A DNA stretch of 64,000 nucleotides. Origin: Bufo bufo (taxonomy: Eukaryota > Chordata > Amphibia > Anura > Bufonidae). Below, piece after piece: positions 47,001 through 56,684 of this stretch; position 1 is the first letter of the stretch; each line of letters begins with the position of its first letter. The translations under genes and the position numbers were made by a program. Location of the stretch: contig NC_053390.1 of assembly GCF_905171765.1 (NCBI RefSeq), positions 301,051,122 through 301,115,121 of the forward strand, read 5' to 3'. A model generated the notes under the pieces. That model made no database searches. It was not told the origin of the DNA and worked only from the letters and a program-made list of their open reading frames with translations.

Positions 47001-47429
47001 AGTCAGAGCTGCTTCAAAATGCGGAAATTCACATTTTTGTACCATAGTTTGTAAACGCTATAACTTTTGCGCAAACCAATAAATATACACTTATTGCATT
47101 TTTTTTTATTAAAGATATGTAGAACAATAAATTTAGAGAAAAATTTATATAGAAATGTAGTTTTTAAAAAAAAAAATTACAACAGAAAGTGAAAAATGTC
47201 ATTTTTTCATAAAATTCGGTCAATTTCGATTAATACCAAAAAAAGTAAAAATGTCAGCAGCAATGAAATACCACCAAATGAAAGCTCTATTAGTGAGAAG
47301 AAAAGGAGGTAAAAGTCATTTGGGTGGTAAGTTGTATGACCGCGCAATAAACTGTGAAAGTAGTGTAGTGCAGAATTGTAAAAAGTGGTCTGGTCAGTAA
47401 GGGGGTTTAAGCTAGGGGAGCTGAGGTGG
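44060..47429 (+). mobile_element. TTAA-bounded composite of piggyBac-like repeat modules
   Basis: It starts after the same TTAA (44056-44059) that ends the previous element, and ends at TTAA 47430-47433. The first part repeats the roughly 400-bp module twice (about 44515-45310). The last part (46130-47430) is a different family: an inverted pair around 46200-46900 (AAAATCATCATTTTCC, ACCCCAAAACACATTGCC) and, on the minus strand, the end CCACCTCAGCTCCCCTAGCT. So at least two elements are abutted or nested. No transposase. Confidence 0.55.
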
Positions 47430-47439
47430 TTAAACACAC

Positions 47440-48158
47440 AAACACGTGTGTAACTGACTGCTATTTATTCAGTCAAAATTGTTTTTTTTCTTTAAATGGA
47501 ATCGAATGTCACATCAGATATGAATGGCGCTGAAGTGACACTATGCACTGCACTGGGCCTTAAACACACAAACTTGTGTGTGTAACTGACTGCTATTTAT
47601 TCAGTCAAAATTGTTGTTTTTCTTTAAATGTAATCGAATGTGACAATAGATATGAGTTGCGCTGGTGACACTATGCACTTGCAGGGCTGTGAGCCTGACA
47701 CACATGTTGGCAGGCAGGCAACTGCAATTAGATTACACAGGAAAAAAAAAAGCAGACGGATGTTCTAGCCCTAAAAAGGGCTTTTTGGGGTGCTGTCCTT
47801 ACAGCAGAGAACAGATAAGTCCTTCAGGACTGCAGTGGACACTGAATACACTTGCCTAGCTATCGATTTCCCTATTAAATCAGCAGCAGCTACACTGTCC
47901 CTCCTCTCACTAAGAATGCAGCTTCCGAATGAATCTAAAATGGATGCTGCCCAGGAGGTGGGAGGGTCTGGGAGGGAGGGTCTGCTGCTGATTGGCTGGA
48001 ATGTGTCTGCTAACTGTGAGGTACAGGGTCAAAGTTTACTCAATGATGACGAATAGGGGGGCGGACCGAACATCGCATATGTTCGCCCGCCGCGGCGAAC
48101 GCGAACAAGCTATGTTCGCCTTGAACTATTCGCTGGCGAACTATTCGGGACATCTCTA
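47440..48158. repeat. Non-autonomous hAT-like element, right end present
   Basis: Two tandem copies of a roughly 125-bp unit (AACACACAAAC..TGTGTAACTGACTGCTATTT, 47435-47690) are followed by unique sequence. A right end rich in TTCGC (48058-48150) finishes GGGACATCTCTA, like the hAT at 1250-6906. The left end and an 8-bp duplication were not found. Confidence 0.45.
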
Positions 48159-48576
48159 TTGGACTATTGTATATTGCCTCAACACGACAGATTGAGCATG
48201 GTAGTGAAGGGGAGCCACTGATAGCAACCAGCATGTGAGAGGAAACTCTCTTTACGTGCTAAATATGGATCTGATTTGTGAGTAACATCCATATAGCACA
48301 CAGTCTTGGACCGCACCAGAGAAATACACACATACGTTCGCTATTCACACACATCCATGGCACTGATAGGCTCGCCCTTCTTAAATCCACACGATTACTC
48401 ATTACAATGGCACGGTGGGAATGGCTACCTCATGCACACTCATAATCAGGAATTATCCGTTCACATCCACAACCCTGCCTAATGAGCCGTGTCCTAGAGG
48501 GATAACAGCGGCTCCAGGAATTGTCCATTCACATCCAACCCTGCCTAATGAACCATGTCCTAAAGGGATAACAGCG

Positions 48577-48625
48577 GCTCAACGCGTTTCAACGTGACAG
48601 TATTATGCCACGTGTCATCAGGAGC
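48577..48625 (-). ncRNA. Hammerhead ribozyme motif in PLE-2
   Basis: On the minus strand: GCTC (helix I), the canonical core CTGATGA (plus-strand positions 48615-48621), and a helix II hairpin from ACGTG pairing with CACGT. Then come GAAA (48587-48590), a two-pair helix III (AC..GT) with loop GC, cleavage-site GTT, and GAGC (48577-48580) pairing with GCTC. All invariant core bases are present. The one flaw is a C-U mismatch between core and helix II. The minimal helix III is as described for Penelope-type hammerheads. It would self-cleave after plus-strand position 48581, releasing or processing element RNA ends. Confidence 0.72.
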
Positions 48626-49322
48626 ATATCTTGTTACAATTGCCTGTAATAGAACATGACTTGCACTGTTGCGTGCATATGCTCCGGCGCCTTGATGGCC
48701 GTACGCGGCCGATCTCACACCGGGTAGATATTACATAGACCACACCCCCCGGAGGGAGGCGCCGGTGTGAACAGCCAGTCAGAAGTGGAGGCGCATCCTA
48801 AGCACACGCCTTCTGACTTGGCTCGTGCACAGAATAGCAATAGAGGTCCGAGGAGACAGCAAATGCGCACTACAGGTAAAGGGTGAATCTCATCCGCAGT
48901 ATATATTAAAAGCCAGGTTCCGATGTGGCTAAATACAAGGGGACCCACAGAGGGGATTATGATAAATTTATGATACACGATGAAAGGGGTGTCAGCGTCT
49001 TCTTAAGGCCAAAAACTTGACCTAATACATAATGCATACTCCCTGACAGCGTACGATGGTACAGTTACAAATGCAGGGGTATACATGACTTGAGGTTGGC
49101 TCTTATATGTTATACAAATACCCTAATAGCACAGGTTGGTACCACTACATTTGCAGGGGTGCATGTCTGAAGGTGACATATGGAACTTATACTGGCATCA
49201 TGGACATGTCAAAAGGTAAAATCACAGGTGTGTATGTCTACCCTGTGTGATGTGGCATATATCATGTATATCCACCCTATGTTGTATGGCCTATATCATG
49301 AGTAGCGTGACATGTGATGTCT

Positions 49323-49671
49323 CTATATGAAACACGCATAGGAGATGGCCTCATTCAGACCCCTGGGATGAACAGTCTGTAATTTAAAGATCCAGAAGGC
49401 TTCCTTGCGAAGCAATGGTATATCAATATCCCCACCACGAATGGATCTTTTGACCTGATTAATCCCCTGTACTTTCAGCGCGTCCGGGTTGCGATCGTGA
49501 CAATCACACACATGACGTGCCACGGACGTATCTCGATAATTCCTGATATCCGAAAGATGTTCGCCTATTCTCCTCTTAAGCTCACGTTGCAGGCTGCAGT
49601 GACAAGTAAGAAGGTACACAATGCCCGTTGATGTACACCTGATGAAGGAACGGATGCTATATCTTTCATTA
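49323..49671 (-). pseudogene. PLE-2 C-terminal GIY-YIG region
   Basis: This reads GIVYLLTCHCSLQRELKRRI then GEHLSDIR, ending LQTVHPRGLNEAISYACFI. It is the end of a Penelope protein's GIY-YIG endonuclease: IVYLL is the GIY part, RELKRRIGEH the conserved Arg helix, and H..NPDALKV and GLNEA match PLE-1's C terminus (CNPVHLKV, GLNES). The YVG strand between CHC and RELK is missing compared with PLE-1 (CSCPKIYVGLTTRELKV), so the nuclease centre is deleted. It joins the fragment at 56685-59300 across the PLE-1 insertion. Confidence 0.85.
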
Positions 49672-49987
49672 CACTAACCGAAATAAATACCTCGACCGTT
49701 AGTTGAATCAACATTCAAGTAATGCCCAAGCCTATGGCAATAAATATATATAAATAACCTACATAGAAAATGCCAGACCGCTGGTACTAAATTGATCTTT
49801 ATTACAAAATTACATTAGACAACATACATGATTAAAAGAATCAGTGCAGGAGATAAAAAGCAACATCACTGGAGGAGACATACAGTGAACGGAGTCCCTA
49901 TCCTTAAACATGATATTCAGAAGAGATGGTTATGCAAACATGAAAACATACATAGTGGGGAAAAGGGACATTTACCCATACAAAGTC

Positions 49988-50061
49988 TCCTCCAGGATGG
50001 CGCCAACCCCAACGCGCGTTTCGGCGTACCTTCGTCTGGGGGTAGCGTCATCACTGGAGGA
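49988..50061 (-). ncRNA. Hammerhead-like motif in PLE-1 pseudo-LTR
   Basis: On the minus strand a long helix I (TCCTCCAG...CTGGAGGA outer pairs, then GATG/CATC, CGC/GCG and CCCC/GGGG) encloses CAGACGA, AGG..CC, GAAA and AC..GTT. The core differs from CUGANGA at one base (A for the U at the second position), which should weaken cleavage. The same A is in all three copies in the element. Confidence 0.55.
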
Positions 50062-50919
50062 CATGGTTTAAATACAAATGACGGCCAATCACCATACCGG
50101 TAATCATCAATTCATACATCACCGGACTGCGCCGGATTTTTTGTCAGATGGACTTCCTGGATGCCGGCATCTAGAGGAACACGTGACCACCCGGAAACAT
50201 GTGATCCGCTTCTGGTCATGTGATCCGAATGACGTCACATGAGCGCGCACTAACTAGTCGCAGCTCAGTAACGTCATCCAACCTTACTATATGATTCGGA
50301 TCCATCATATTGGTATATCCCTGTATTCGACAGGCCCAACGGACGTACATACGCAATCAAAGTATATCAGACAAAGCATACATTATTCATTTGATGTGGA
50401 CATACAGGTTGATATAAAAGGTTTATACATAGATTTCCCCACATATACACATGTCATATGTCAAATTATGCCACAAACAGTATCAATAGACCAATGGGTA
50501 AAAAACACCCTATCTCTCATTATTATAATAACAGATATTAAATCTATCATCTAGGGCTCATACCCATCCATTACATCTGTTGAAGATATACTATACAAAG
50601 TGATAATAGGAAAGTGCAAAGTGCATGGACTATTTAAAAATATATATAAACTAATCCATAAAAACATCTATATATGTATATATGTGTAACACAGTGTATA
50701 TACCACTGATGAGTAATATAAAGGTGAACAAATATCTATATAGGAAAAAACATATTATGTGAAATACATTATATATTATATATATGTGTACCTTCACTGT
50801 TAAAACAGTGATTGTGAAAAAAGTGCAAAGTGCCTAATAATAAACGTATCAACTCAGATACGTGTACAGATTCAAATAGTGTCCTGTGGACCACTGATAC
50901 CTTGGGAAGGAATAGGAAA

Positions 50920-51140
50920 GGGATGGGGGGGGGGGGGGGAAGGAAAAAGAGGGGAGTGGAGGGGGAAGAATAGGGGAGAGGAAAAAAGGGGGAGGGGAGG
51001 GGGGGGGGGAAGGGAAGGGGGGGGGAAGGAAAGGGGGGGGGAAAGGAAGGGGGGGGGGGAAGGGAAGGGGGGGAAAAGGAGGGGAGGGGGAGAGGAGGGG
51101 AGGGGGAGAGGAGGGGAAAGGGAGGGAAAGGGGAGGGAGA
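50920..51140. repeat. G-rich low-complexity tract in the pseudo-LTR
   Basis: GGGGGGA and GGGGAGA runs about 210 bp long, with the matching tract at 55960-56170. The two differ by several indels, the only visibly diverged part of the two copies. The strand could form G-quadruplexes. Confidence 0.85.
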
Positions 51141-51566
51141 CAAATTAACTGGAGTAAAATCCTTCAACCATATGAATGTTGGTTGTACCCTACCAACTTA
51201 CTGTGCTATCTATGATATACAATTATAGTATTCCATCATTTGCTTCGATATCGGTCACCACATCACATTCCCCGAAGTGTCTGAAAAAAGAGACAAAACG
51301 GGAAATGCAAGGCGGGGACACGACAAAAAGCCAATGCTGCACTACATCAGTCTGCTAGATGATTGCATAGTCCGTCCATACATTGGTTACCGCATCGCAC
51401 TCCCCAGCACACACGGTAACATGTGAACTGGGGAATGCAAGGCGGAAACACTAAATCCACTCAGCGACGACCCTAGAAGATCAGGGGCAACAAAGTGATT
51501 AAAACAAAGTTAAAAAGCCTAACTTAAACCCCTTTTGGGTGTGGAGACCCATGTGAACCATCGTGC

Positions 51567-54500
51567 CTATAGAAAAGTGGAGAAGCCAGTGGATTCATTC
51601 AAACCACCCGGGTACAGTGTATTCAATTTCCAAATCCACTTGCACTCGAGCTGTCCCAATCTTTTAGTGATATTACCTCCTCTAATGTTTTTCATGACAC
51701 AGTCAATTGCCCGTACCTTCAAATGCACGGGGTTACAGTCGTGATATGTCTTAAAATGTCTTGCAACTGGTTTTAGATTACTCAGATCTTCTTCCTCTTT
51801 TGCTGCCATTATATCTCTGACATGTTCTCGTACTCTCACCTTCAATTCTCTCGTGGTTAAACCCACATAAATTTTGGGGCAAGAACATCTAGCATAATAC
51901 ACGACTGCCGTACTCGTGCATGTGAGGCATTGTGTGATTTTAAAGGTTTTAGTATTGGCCGTGTCATTGAAGGAGGTAGCCCTCTCCATATTTGGGCATG
52001 CTATACATTTCCCACATGGGACAAAACCCCACTTCGGCTTCCCCAGTCCTGGGAACAAAGGTTGTTTTTGTTTTACATACAAGCTGCGTACAAGATGGTC
52101 TCTCAAATTCTTTGAACGTCTCGCCGTTATCATAGGATATGGTGCTATAAATTTTGTCAAGATGGGATCGGTTAGTAAGATTGGCCATGATTTTCCCAAA
52201 ATGTCCTTCATCTCTCTCCACCTTCCATGATATCCTGTGATGTATCGTGTCTTATTATCCTTGCTCTTTCGGACTTCAGAAAAGAGTAAGTCCTGCCTGG
52301 AGCATGATTTTGCTCTCCTATAGGCCTTCTTAATTGCACGTTGGCTATATCCACGACTTGAGAATCTTTCTTTGAGTAATTTGGCCTGTTGCTCGAAAAT
52401 TTCTTCCGTCGAGCAAATTCTCCGAGCCCGTAGGTATTGTCCAATTGGAATTGAATTGATCATCTGTGGAGGATGTGATGAGGAAGCATGTAAGTATGAG
52501 TTTACTGCTGTAGGTTTTCTAAAAACATTCGTCACTATGCCTCCATCTGTGCCTCTCTCTAAATGCACATCCAGGAACTCGATGTGTTCCTTATTGTACT
52601 TATACGTTAATTTGATGTTCTTAGTGTTCTTATTTAATGCTATAAAAAATTCCTCCAACTCCTTGGTACTTCCCTGCCAGATCATGAATACATCGTCGAT
52701 GTACCGCGCCCAAAAAATGGCGCGGTCCATCGACATGTATCGATCTGACAGGAAAAGGTCCCTCTCCCACAGCCCCAGGAACAAATTTGCGTAAGAGGGC
52801 GCACAAGGCGCCCCCATCGCAGTTCCCTGGAGCTGCAGGTAGAAGGACCCTCCAAAGGAGAAGAAGTTGTGCGTCAGAACAAAAGAGAGAAGCTCCAGAA
52901 GAAACACTCTATGGTTGGCCTCCAGATTTTCTTGTAAAAGGAAAAAATCCACAGCTTGTATGCCATCCGTGTGTCTTATGCTTGTATACAGCGATTCAAC
53001 GTCGCACGTCACCATAAGTGTATCATCCCCTAAGTAGATACCATCGACTTTCCGTAGGAAGTCGGTCGTATCTTTGATATGGGATGGCAGACTAGCCACT
53101 ATATCTTTCAATTGAGAATCTAGGTATCGACCTATTTTCTCTGTAAAACTGCCCCGGCCTGAAATAATTGGCCTCCCAGATGGAACTTTCGGATTCTTAT
53201 GAATTTTAGGCAGTAGATATAGGGTGGGGACCACCGGTTCCTTTACAACCAGGGCATCATATAATGCCTTAGATATTGTATGGTTATCTACTGCCTTCCC
53301 TAAAATTGCACTCAGGTTTTTTTCAAATGCCTGTAGGGGATTGAACGTGAGCTTCTTATAACATGCTTCCTCTCTCAATTGTCTATAGGCCTCCTGTTCA
53401 TACAGATCATGAGGCCATACCACAATGTTACCACCTTTGTCGGATGGTTTAAACACGACATCTTGTAATCTGCCAAGGTTCTTCAGACTGAGCCGTTGAG
53501 CCCTTGACAGATTATCCTTTGGGGCAAACATTGACATGTTCTCAAATTGTCGGGAGACAAGCTTAACAAACAGGTCTACTGCTGGACATAATGATAGAGG
53601 GGGGAATTTTTTGGACTTACATTTAATGGAAGATGGAATCTCCACAATTCTCTGTGATTCTTTTTCTCCTGATTCATTTTCTCCTGCCAGTTCCTCCAAA
53701 ATTTTGACTGCCTGCATCTCTTCAGTAGTAAATAGAGCCTCACTCACATCCTCTTTATGATGCCATCTTCTTAGCAACAATGAGCGGGCGAAGATATGCA
53801 GATCCTTCACCGCTGTAAAAGAATCAAAATTTGCACAAGGAGAAAAGGTTAGACCCTTTTCAAGCAGTGAATTATCTGCTGGTGACAGAATATGATTGGA
53901 TAGATTTATTACCTTCAGCCCATCATGGCCGCTGGTATCCCTTCTGTCTCCAAAGGGTCTCCTTTTCCCATTCGAGGTCATTCCTGGTGGTCCCTTTCTT
54001 TTCTGGATCCCTGATCTCGTCAGTCTCCCATTTGGTTCTTGACTATCAGAGATTGATGACAGGGACAGAGTTGAAGATGTTCGATTCCAGGAGGTAAAGT
54101 TGCCCCTTCTCTGATGATACGTGTTTTTCCGTCTCCATTTATACACATTTTTCTGTTGAAAGTCTTCACAATCTCTAGAGAATTTTCTCGACTTTATCTC
54201 TTGGATTTCTTTCTCCCACTTCTCGAAGTTTTTATTGAGTGCCCCCTCAAAAGCAGCCAAAGATTCCCTATTACAGTCCTGTTTAAGGGTTGTCTGTAAG
54301 CTCTCAATTTCTGCATCCAATGTAAGCAGGGTCTGGCTATTATGTTTGACCACCAGATTCATTAATTTCTTTGCTGACTCTGTACAAATTTCCTCCCAAC
54401 TTGACAGAAAGCTTTCGCTATCAATGTCAAAGGAGGGTGTCACCTGTATGCGTAAGCCACGTGGTATTAAATCCATATGTAAATACCTCTCCAGGAAAGC

Positions 54501-54662
54501 TTTGTTCCACCACGTTTTTGTCCTTCTGTGGAAAAGATTCATGAGACTGGACTGCATCTCCTTCACATTAACCGGGTCTCCACACCCAACACCTGCACCA
54601 TTTTCTTTAAAAATATTATCCAAGGAAGAAAGCCAGGATTGCTCTCTGGCCCTATAATCCAT
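51567..54662 (-). CDS. Penelope-like protein: reverse transcriptase with GIY-YIG endonuclease
   Basis: An intact frame. The likely start is MDYRAREQSWLSS at 54662 (1,031 aa); the frame is open 29 codons further (54749) into the repeat. The N-terminal third is charged and partly helical (DAEIESLQTTLKQD). The reverse transcriptase has SDKGGNIVVW, LYLLPKIHKNPKVPSGRPII, VTCDVESLYTSI, GTAMGAPCAPSYANLFLG and the catalytic ARYIDDVFMIW, then IEFLDVHLERG. PKIHK is a Penelope hallmark. A Cys linker (CGKCIACPNM) leads to the GIY-YIG nuclease: TAVVYYARCSCPKIYVGLTT, RELKVRVREHV and GLNES near the end. The RT copies the element's RNA and the nuclease probably nicks the target. No break or lost catalytic residue is seen. 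The CXXC linker resembles the Neptune group of vertebrate PLEs (inference). Confidence 0.93.
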   Translation of the reverse strand: MDYRAREQSWLSSLDNIFKENGAGVGCGDPVNVKEMQSSLMNLFHRRTKTWWNKAFLERYLHMDLIPRGLRIQVTPSFDIDSESFLSSWEEICTESAKKLMNLVVKHNSQTLLTLDAEIESLQTTLKQDCNRESLAAFEGALNKNFEKWEKEIQEIKSRKFSRDCEDFQQKNVYKWRRKNTYHQRRGNFTSWNRTSSTLSLSSISDSQEPNGRLTRSGIQKRKGPPGMTSNGKRRPFGDRRDTSGHDGLKVINLSNHILSPADNSLLEKGLTFSPCANFDSFTAVKDLHIFARSLLLRRWHHKEDVSEALFTTEEMQAVKILEELAGENESGEKESQRIVEIPSSIKCKSKKFPPLSLCPAVDLFVKLVSRQFENMSMFAPKDNLSRAQRLSLKNLGRLQDVVFKPSDKGGNIVVWPHDLYEQEAYRQLREEACYKKLTFNPLQAFEKNLSAILGKAVDNHTISKALYDALVVKEPVVPTLYLLPKIHKNPKVPSGRPIISGRGSFTEKIGRYLDSQLKDIVASLPSHIKDTTDFLRKVDGIYLGDDTLMVTCDVESLYTSIRHTDGIQAVDFFLLQENLEANHRVFLLELLSFVLTHNFFSFGGSFYLQLQGTAMGAPCAPSYANLFLGLWERDLFLSDRYMSMDRAIFWARYIDDVFMIWQGSTKELEEFFIALNKNTKNIKLTYKYNKEHIEFLDVHLERGTDGGIVTNVFRKPTAVNSYLHASSSHPPQMINSIPIGQYLRARRICSTEEIFEQQAKLLKERFSSRGYSQRAIKKAYRRAKSCSRQDLLFSEVRKSKDNKTRYITGYHGRWREMKDILGKSWPILLTDPILTKFIAPYPMITARRSKNLRDHLVRSLYVKQKQPLFPGLGKPKWGFVPCGKCIACPNMERATSFNDTANTKTFKITQCLTCTSTAVVYYARCSCPKIYVGLTTRELKVRVREHVRDIMAAKEEEDLSNLKPVARHFKTYHDCNPVHLKVRAIDCVMKNIRGGNITKRLGQLECKWIWKLNTLYPGGLNESTGFSTFL

Positions 54663-54705
54663 GGTACTGGTCGTGGTTAAATCTGTAATCAAACAGAATA
54701 TTATT

Positions 54706-56303
54706 ACACTAACCGAAATAAATACCTCGACCGTTAGTTGAATCAACATTCAAGTAATGCCCAAGCCTATGGCAATAAATATATATAAATAACCTACATA
54801 GAAAATGCCAGACCGCTGGTACTAAATTGATCTTTATTACAAAATTACATTAGACAACATACATGATTAAAAGAATCAGTGCAGGAGATAAAAAGCAACA
54901 TCACTGGAGGAGACATACAGTGAACGGAGTCCCTATCCTTAAACATGATATTCAGAAGAGATGGTTATGCAAACATGAAAACATACATAGTGGGGAAAAG
55001 GGACATTTACCCATACAAAGTCTCCTCCAGGATGGCGCCAACCCCAACGCGCGTTTCGGCGTACCTTCGTCTGGGGGTAGCGTCATCACTGGAGGACATG
55101 GTTTAAATACAAATGACGGCCAATCACCATACCGGTAATCATCAATTCATACATCACCGGACTGTGCCGGATTTTTTGTCTGATGGACTTCCTGGATGCC
55201 GGCATCTAGAGGAACACGTGACCACCCGGAAACATGTGATCCGCTTCTGGTCACGTGATCCGAATGACGTCACATGAGCGCGCACTAACTAGTCGCAGCT
55301 CAGTAACGTCATCCAACCTTACTATATGATTCGGATCCATCATATTGGTATATCCCTGTATTCGACAGGCCCAACGGACGTACATACGCAATCAAAGTAT
55401 ATCAGACAAAGCATACATTATTCATTTGATGTGGACATACAGGTTGATATAAAAGGTTTATACATAGATTTCCCCACATATACACATGTCATATGTCAAA
55501 TTATGCCACAAACAGTATCAATAGACCAATGGGTAAAAAACACCCTATCTCTCATTATTATAATAACAGATATTAAATCTATCATCTAGGGCTCATACCC
55601 ATCCATTACATCTGTTGAAGATATACTATACAAAGTGATAATAGGAAAGTGCAAAGTGCATGGACTATTTAAAAATATATATAAACTAATCCATAAAAAC
55701 ATCTATATATGTATATATGTGTAACACAGTGTATATACCACTGATGAGTAATATAAAGGTGAACAAATATCTATATAGGAAAAAACATATTATGTGAAAT
55801 ACATTATATATTATATATATGTGTACCTTCACTGTTAAAACAGTGATTGTGAAAAAAGTGCAAAGTGCCTAATAATAAACGTATCAACTCAGATACGTGT
55901 ACAGATTCAAATAGTGTCCTGTGGACCACTGATACCTTGGGAAGGAATAGGAAAGGGATGGGGGGGGGGGGAGAAAAGGAAAAGAGGGGTGTGGAGGGGG
56001 AAGAATAGGGGAGAGGAAAAAAGGGGGAGGGGGGGGGGAGGGAAGGGGGGGGGAAGGAAAGGGGGGGGGGGAAAGGAAGGGGGGGGGGAAGGGAAGGGGG
56101 GGAAAAGGAGGGGAGGGGGAGAGGAGGGGAGGGGGAGAGGAGGGGAAAGGGAGGGAAAGGGGAGGGAGACAAATTAACTGGAGTAAAATCCTTCAACCAT
56201 ATGAATGTTGGTTGTACCCTACCAACTTACTGTGCTATCTATGATATACAATTATAGTATTCCATCATTTGCTTCGATATCGGTCACCACATCACATTCC
56301 CCG
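54706..56303 (-). repeat. PLE-1 pseudo-LTR, copy at the protein's 5' side
   Basis: A direct copy of 49672-51274, starting ACACTAACCGAAATAAATAC. It contains the second hammerhead-like motif (55023-55096) and the second G-rich tract. It would supply the promoter and 5' RNA end for the protein gene. Confidence 0.92.
55023..55096 (-). ncRNA. Hammerhead-like motif, second copy in PLE-1
   Basis: Identical arrangement to 49988-50061, with the same single core change. Two copies in tandem allow a full-length RNA to carry a site near each end. Confidence 0.55.
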
Positions 56304-56684
56304 GCGCAGTCCGGTGATGTATGAATTGATGATTACCGGTATGGTGATTGGCCGTCATTTGTATTTAAACCATGTCCTCCAGTGATGACGCTACCCCCCA
56401 GACGAAGGTACGCCGAAACGCGCGTTGGGGTTGGCGCCATCCTGGAGGAGACTTTGTATGGGTAAATGTCCCTTTTCCCCACTATGTATGTTTTCATGTT
56501 TGCATAACCATCTCTTCTGAATATCATGTTTAAGGATAGGGACTCCGTTCACTGTATGTCTCCTCCAGTGATGTTGCTTTTTATCTCCTGCACTGATTCT
56601 TTTAATCATGTATGTTGTCTAATGTAATTTTGTAATAAAGATCAATTTAGTACCAGCGGTCTGGCATTTTCTATGTAGGTTATT
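56303..56684 (+). repeat. Inverted 5' piece of the PLE-1 pseudo-LTR
   Basis: This is the reverse complement of about 49752-50138. The joint with the direct copy at 56299-56306 (CCCCGGCG) shows short microhomology. It carries a third hammerhead-like motif on the plus strand (56375-56449). Inverted terminal pieces are a known by-product of Penelope insertion. Confidence 0.9.
56375..56449 (+). ncRNA. Hammerhead-like motif, inverted third copy
   Basis: Same core (CAGACGA, GAAA, AC..GTT) and helix I as in the direct copies, here on the plus strand. One extra C in the helix I run (six instead of five). Confidence 0.5.

Larger units (their letters stand above)
49672..51274 (-). repeat. PLE-1 pseudo-LTR, copy at the protein's 3' side
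   Basis: A direct copy of 54706-56303. It contains a hammerhead-like motif (49988-50061, minus), AT-rich stretches (50640-50780) and a G-rich tract (50920-51140). Chance frames within it are repeated in the other copy and are not genes. Confidence 0.92.
49672..56684 (-). mobile_element. Young Penelope-like element (PLE-1), 7.0 kb
   Basis: The layout on the minus strand is: an inverted 5' piece (56684-56303), a full pseudo-LTR (56303-54706), an intact protein gene (54662-51567) and a second full pseudo-LTR (51274-49672). The two direct copies are nearly identical outside their G-rich tract; only a few differences were seen (for example CTGCGCC/CTGTGCC). A perfect 14-bp duplication flanks the whole. 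Tandem pseudo-LTRs with an inverted terminal piece are typical of Penelope-like elements. Intact gene, near-identical repeats and a clean duplication indicate a recent, perhaps still mobile, copy. Confidence 0.92.

Noticed and set aside
49828..50103. 91-aa frame with zinc-finger-like look (HENIHSGEKGHL), present also at 54863
   Set aside because: HSGEKG resembles a zinc-finger linker by chance; it lies in the non-coding pseudo-LTR over the hammerhead region, and no C2H2 pair is present.
50769..51167. Proline/serine-rich open frame, repeated at 55804-56196
   Set aside because: Product of the G-rich low-complexity tract in the pseudo-LTR.
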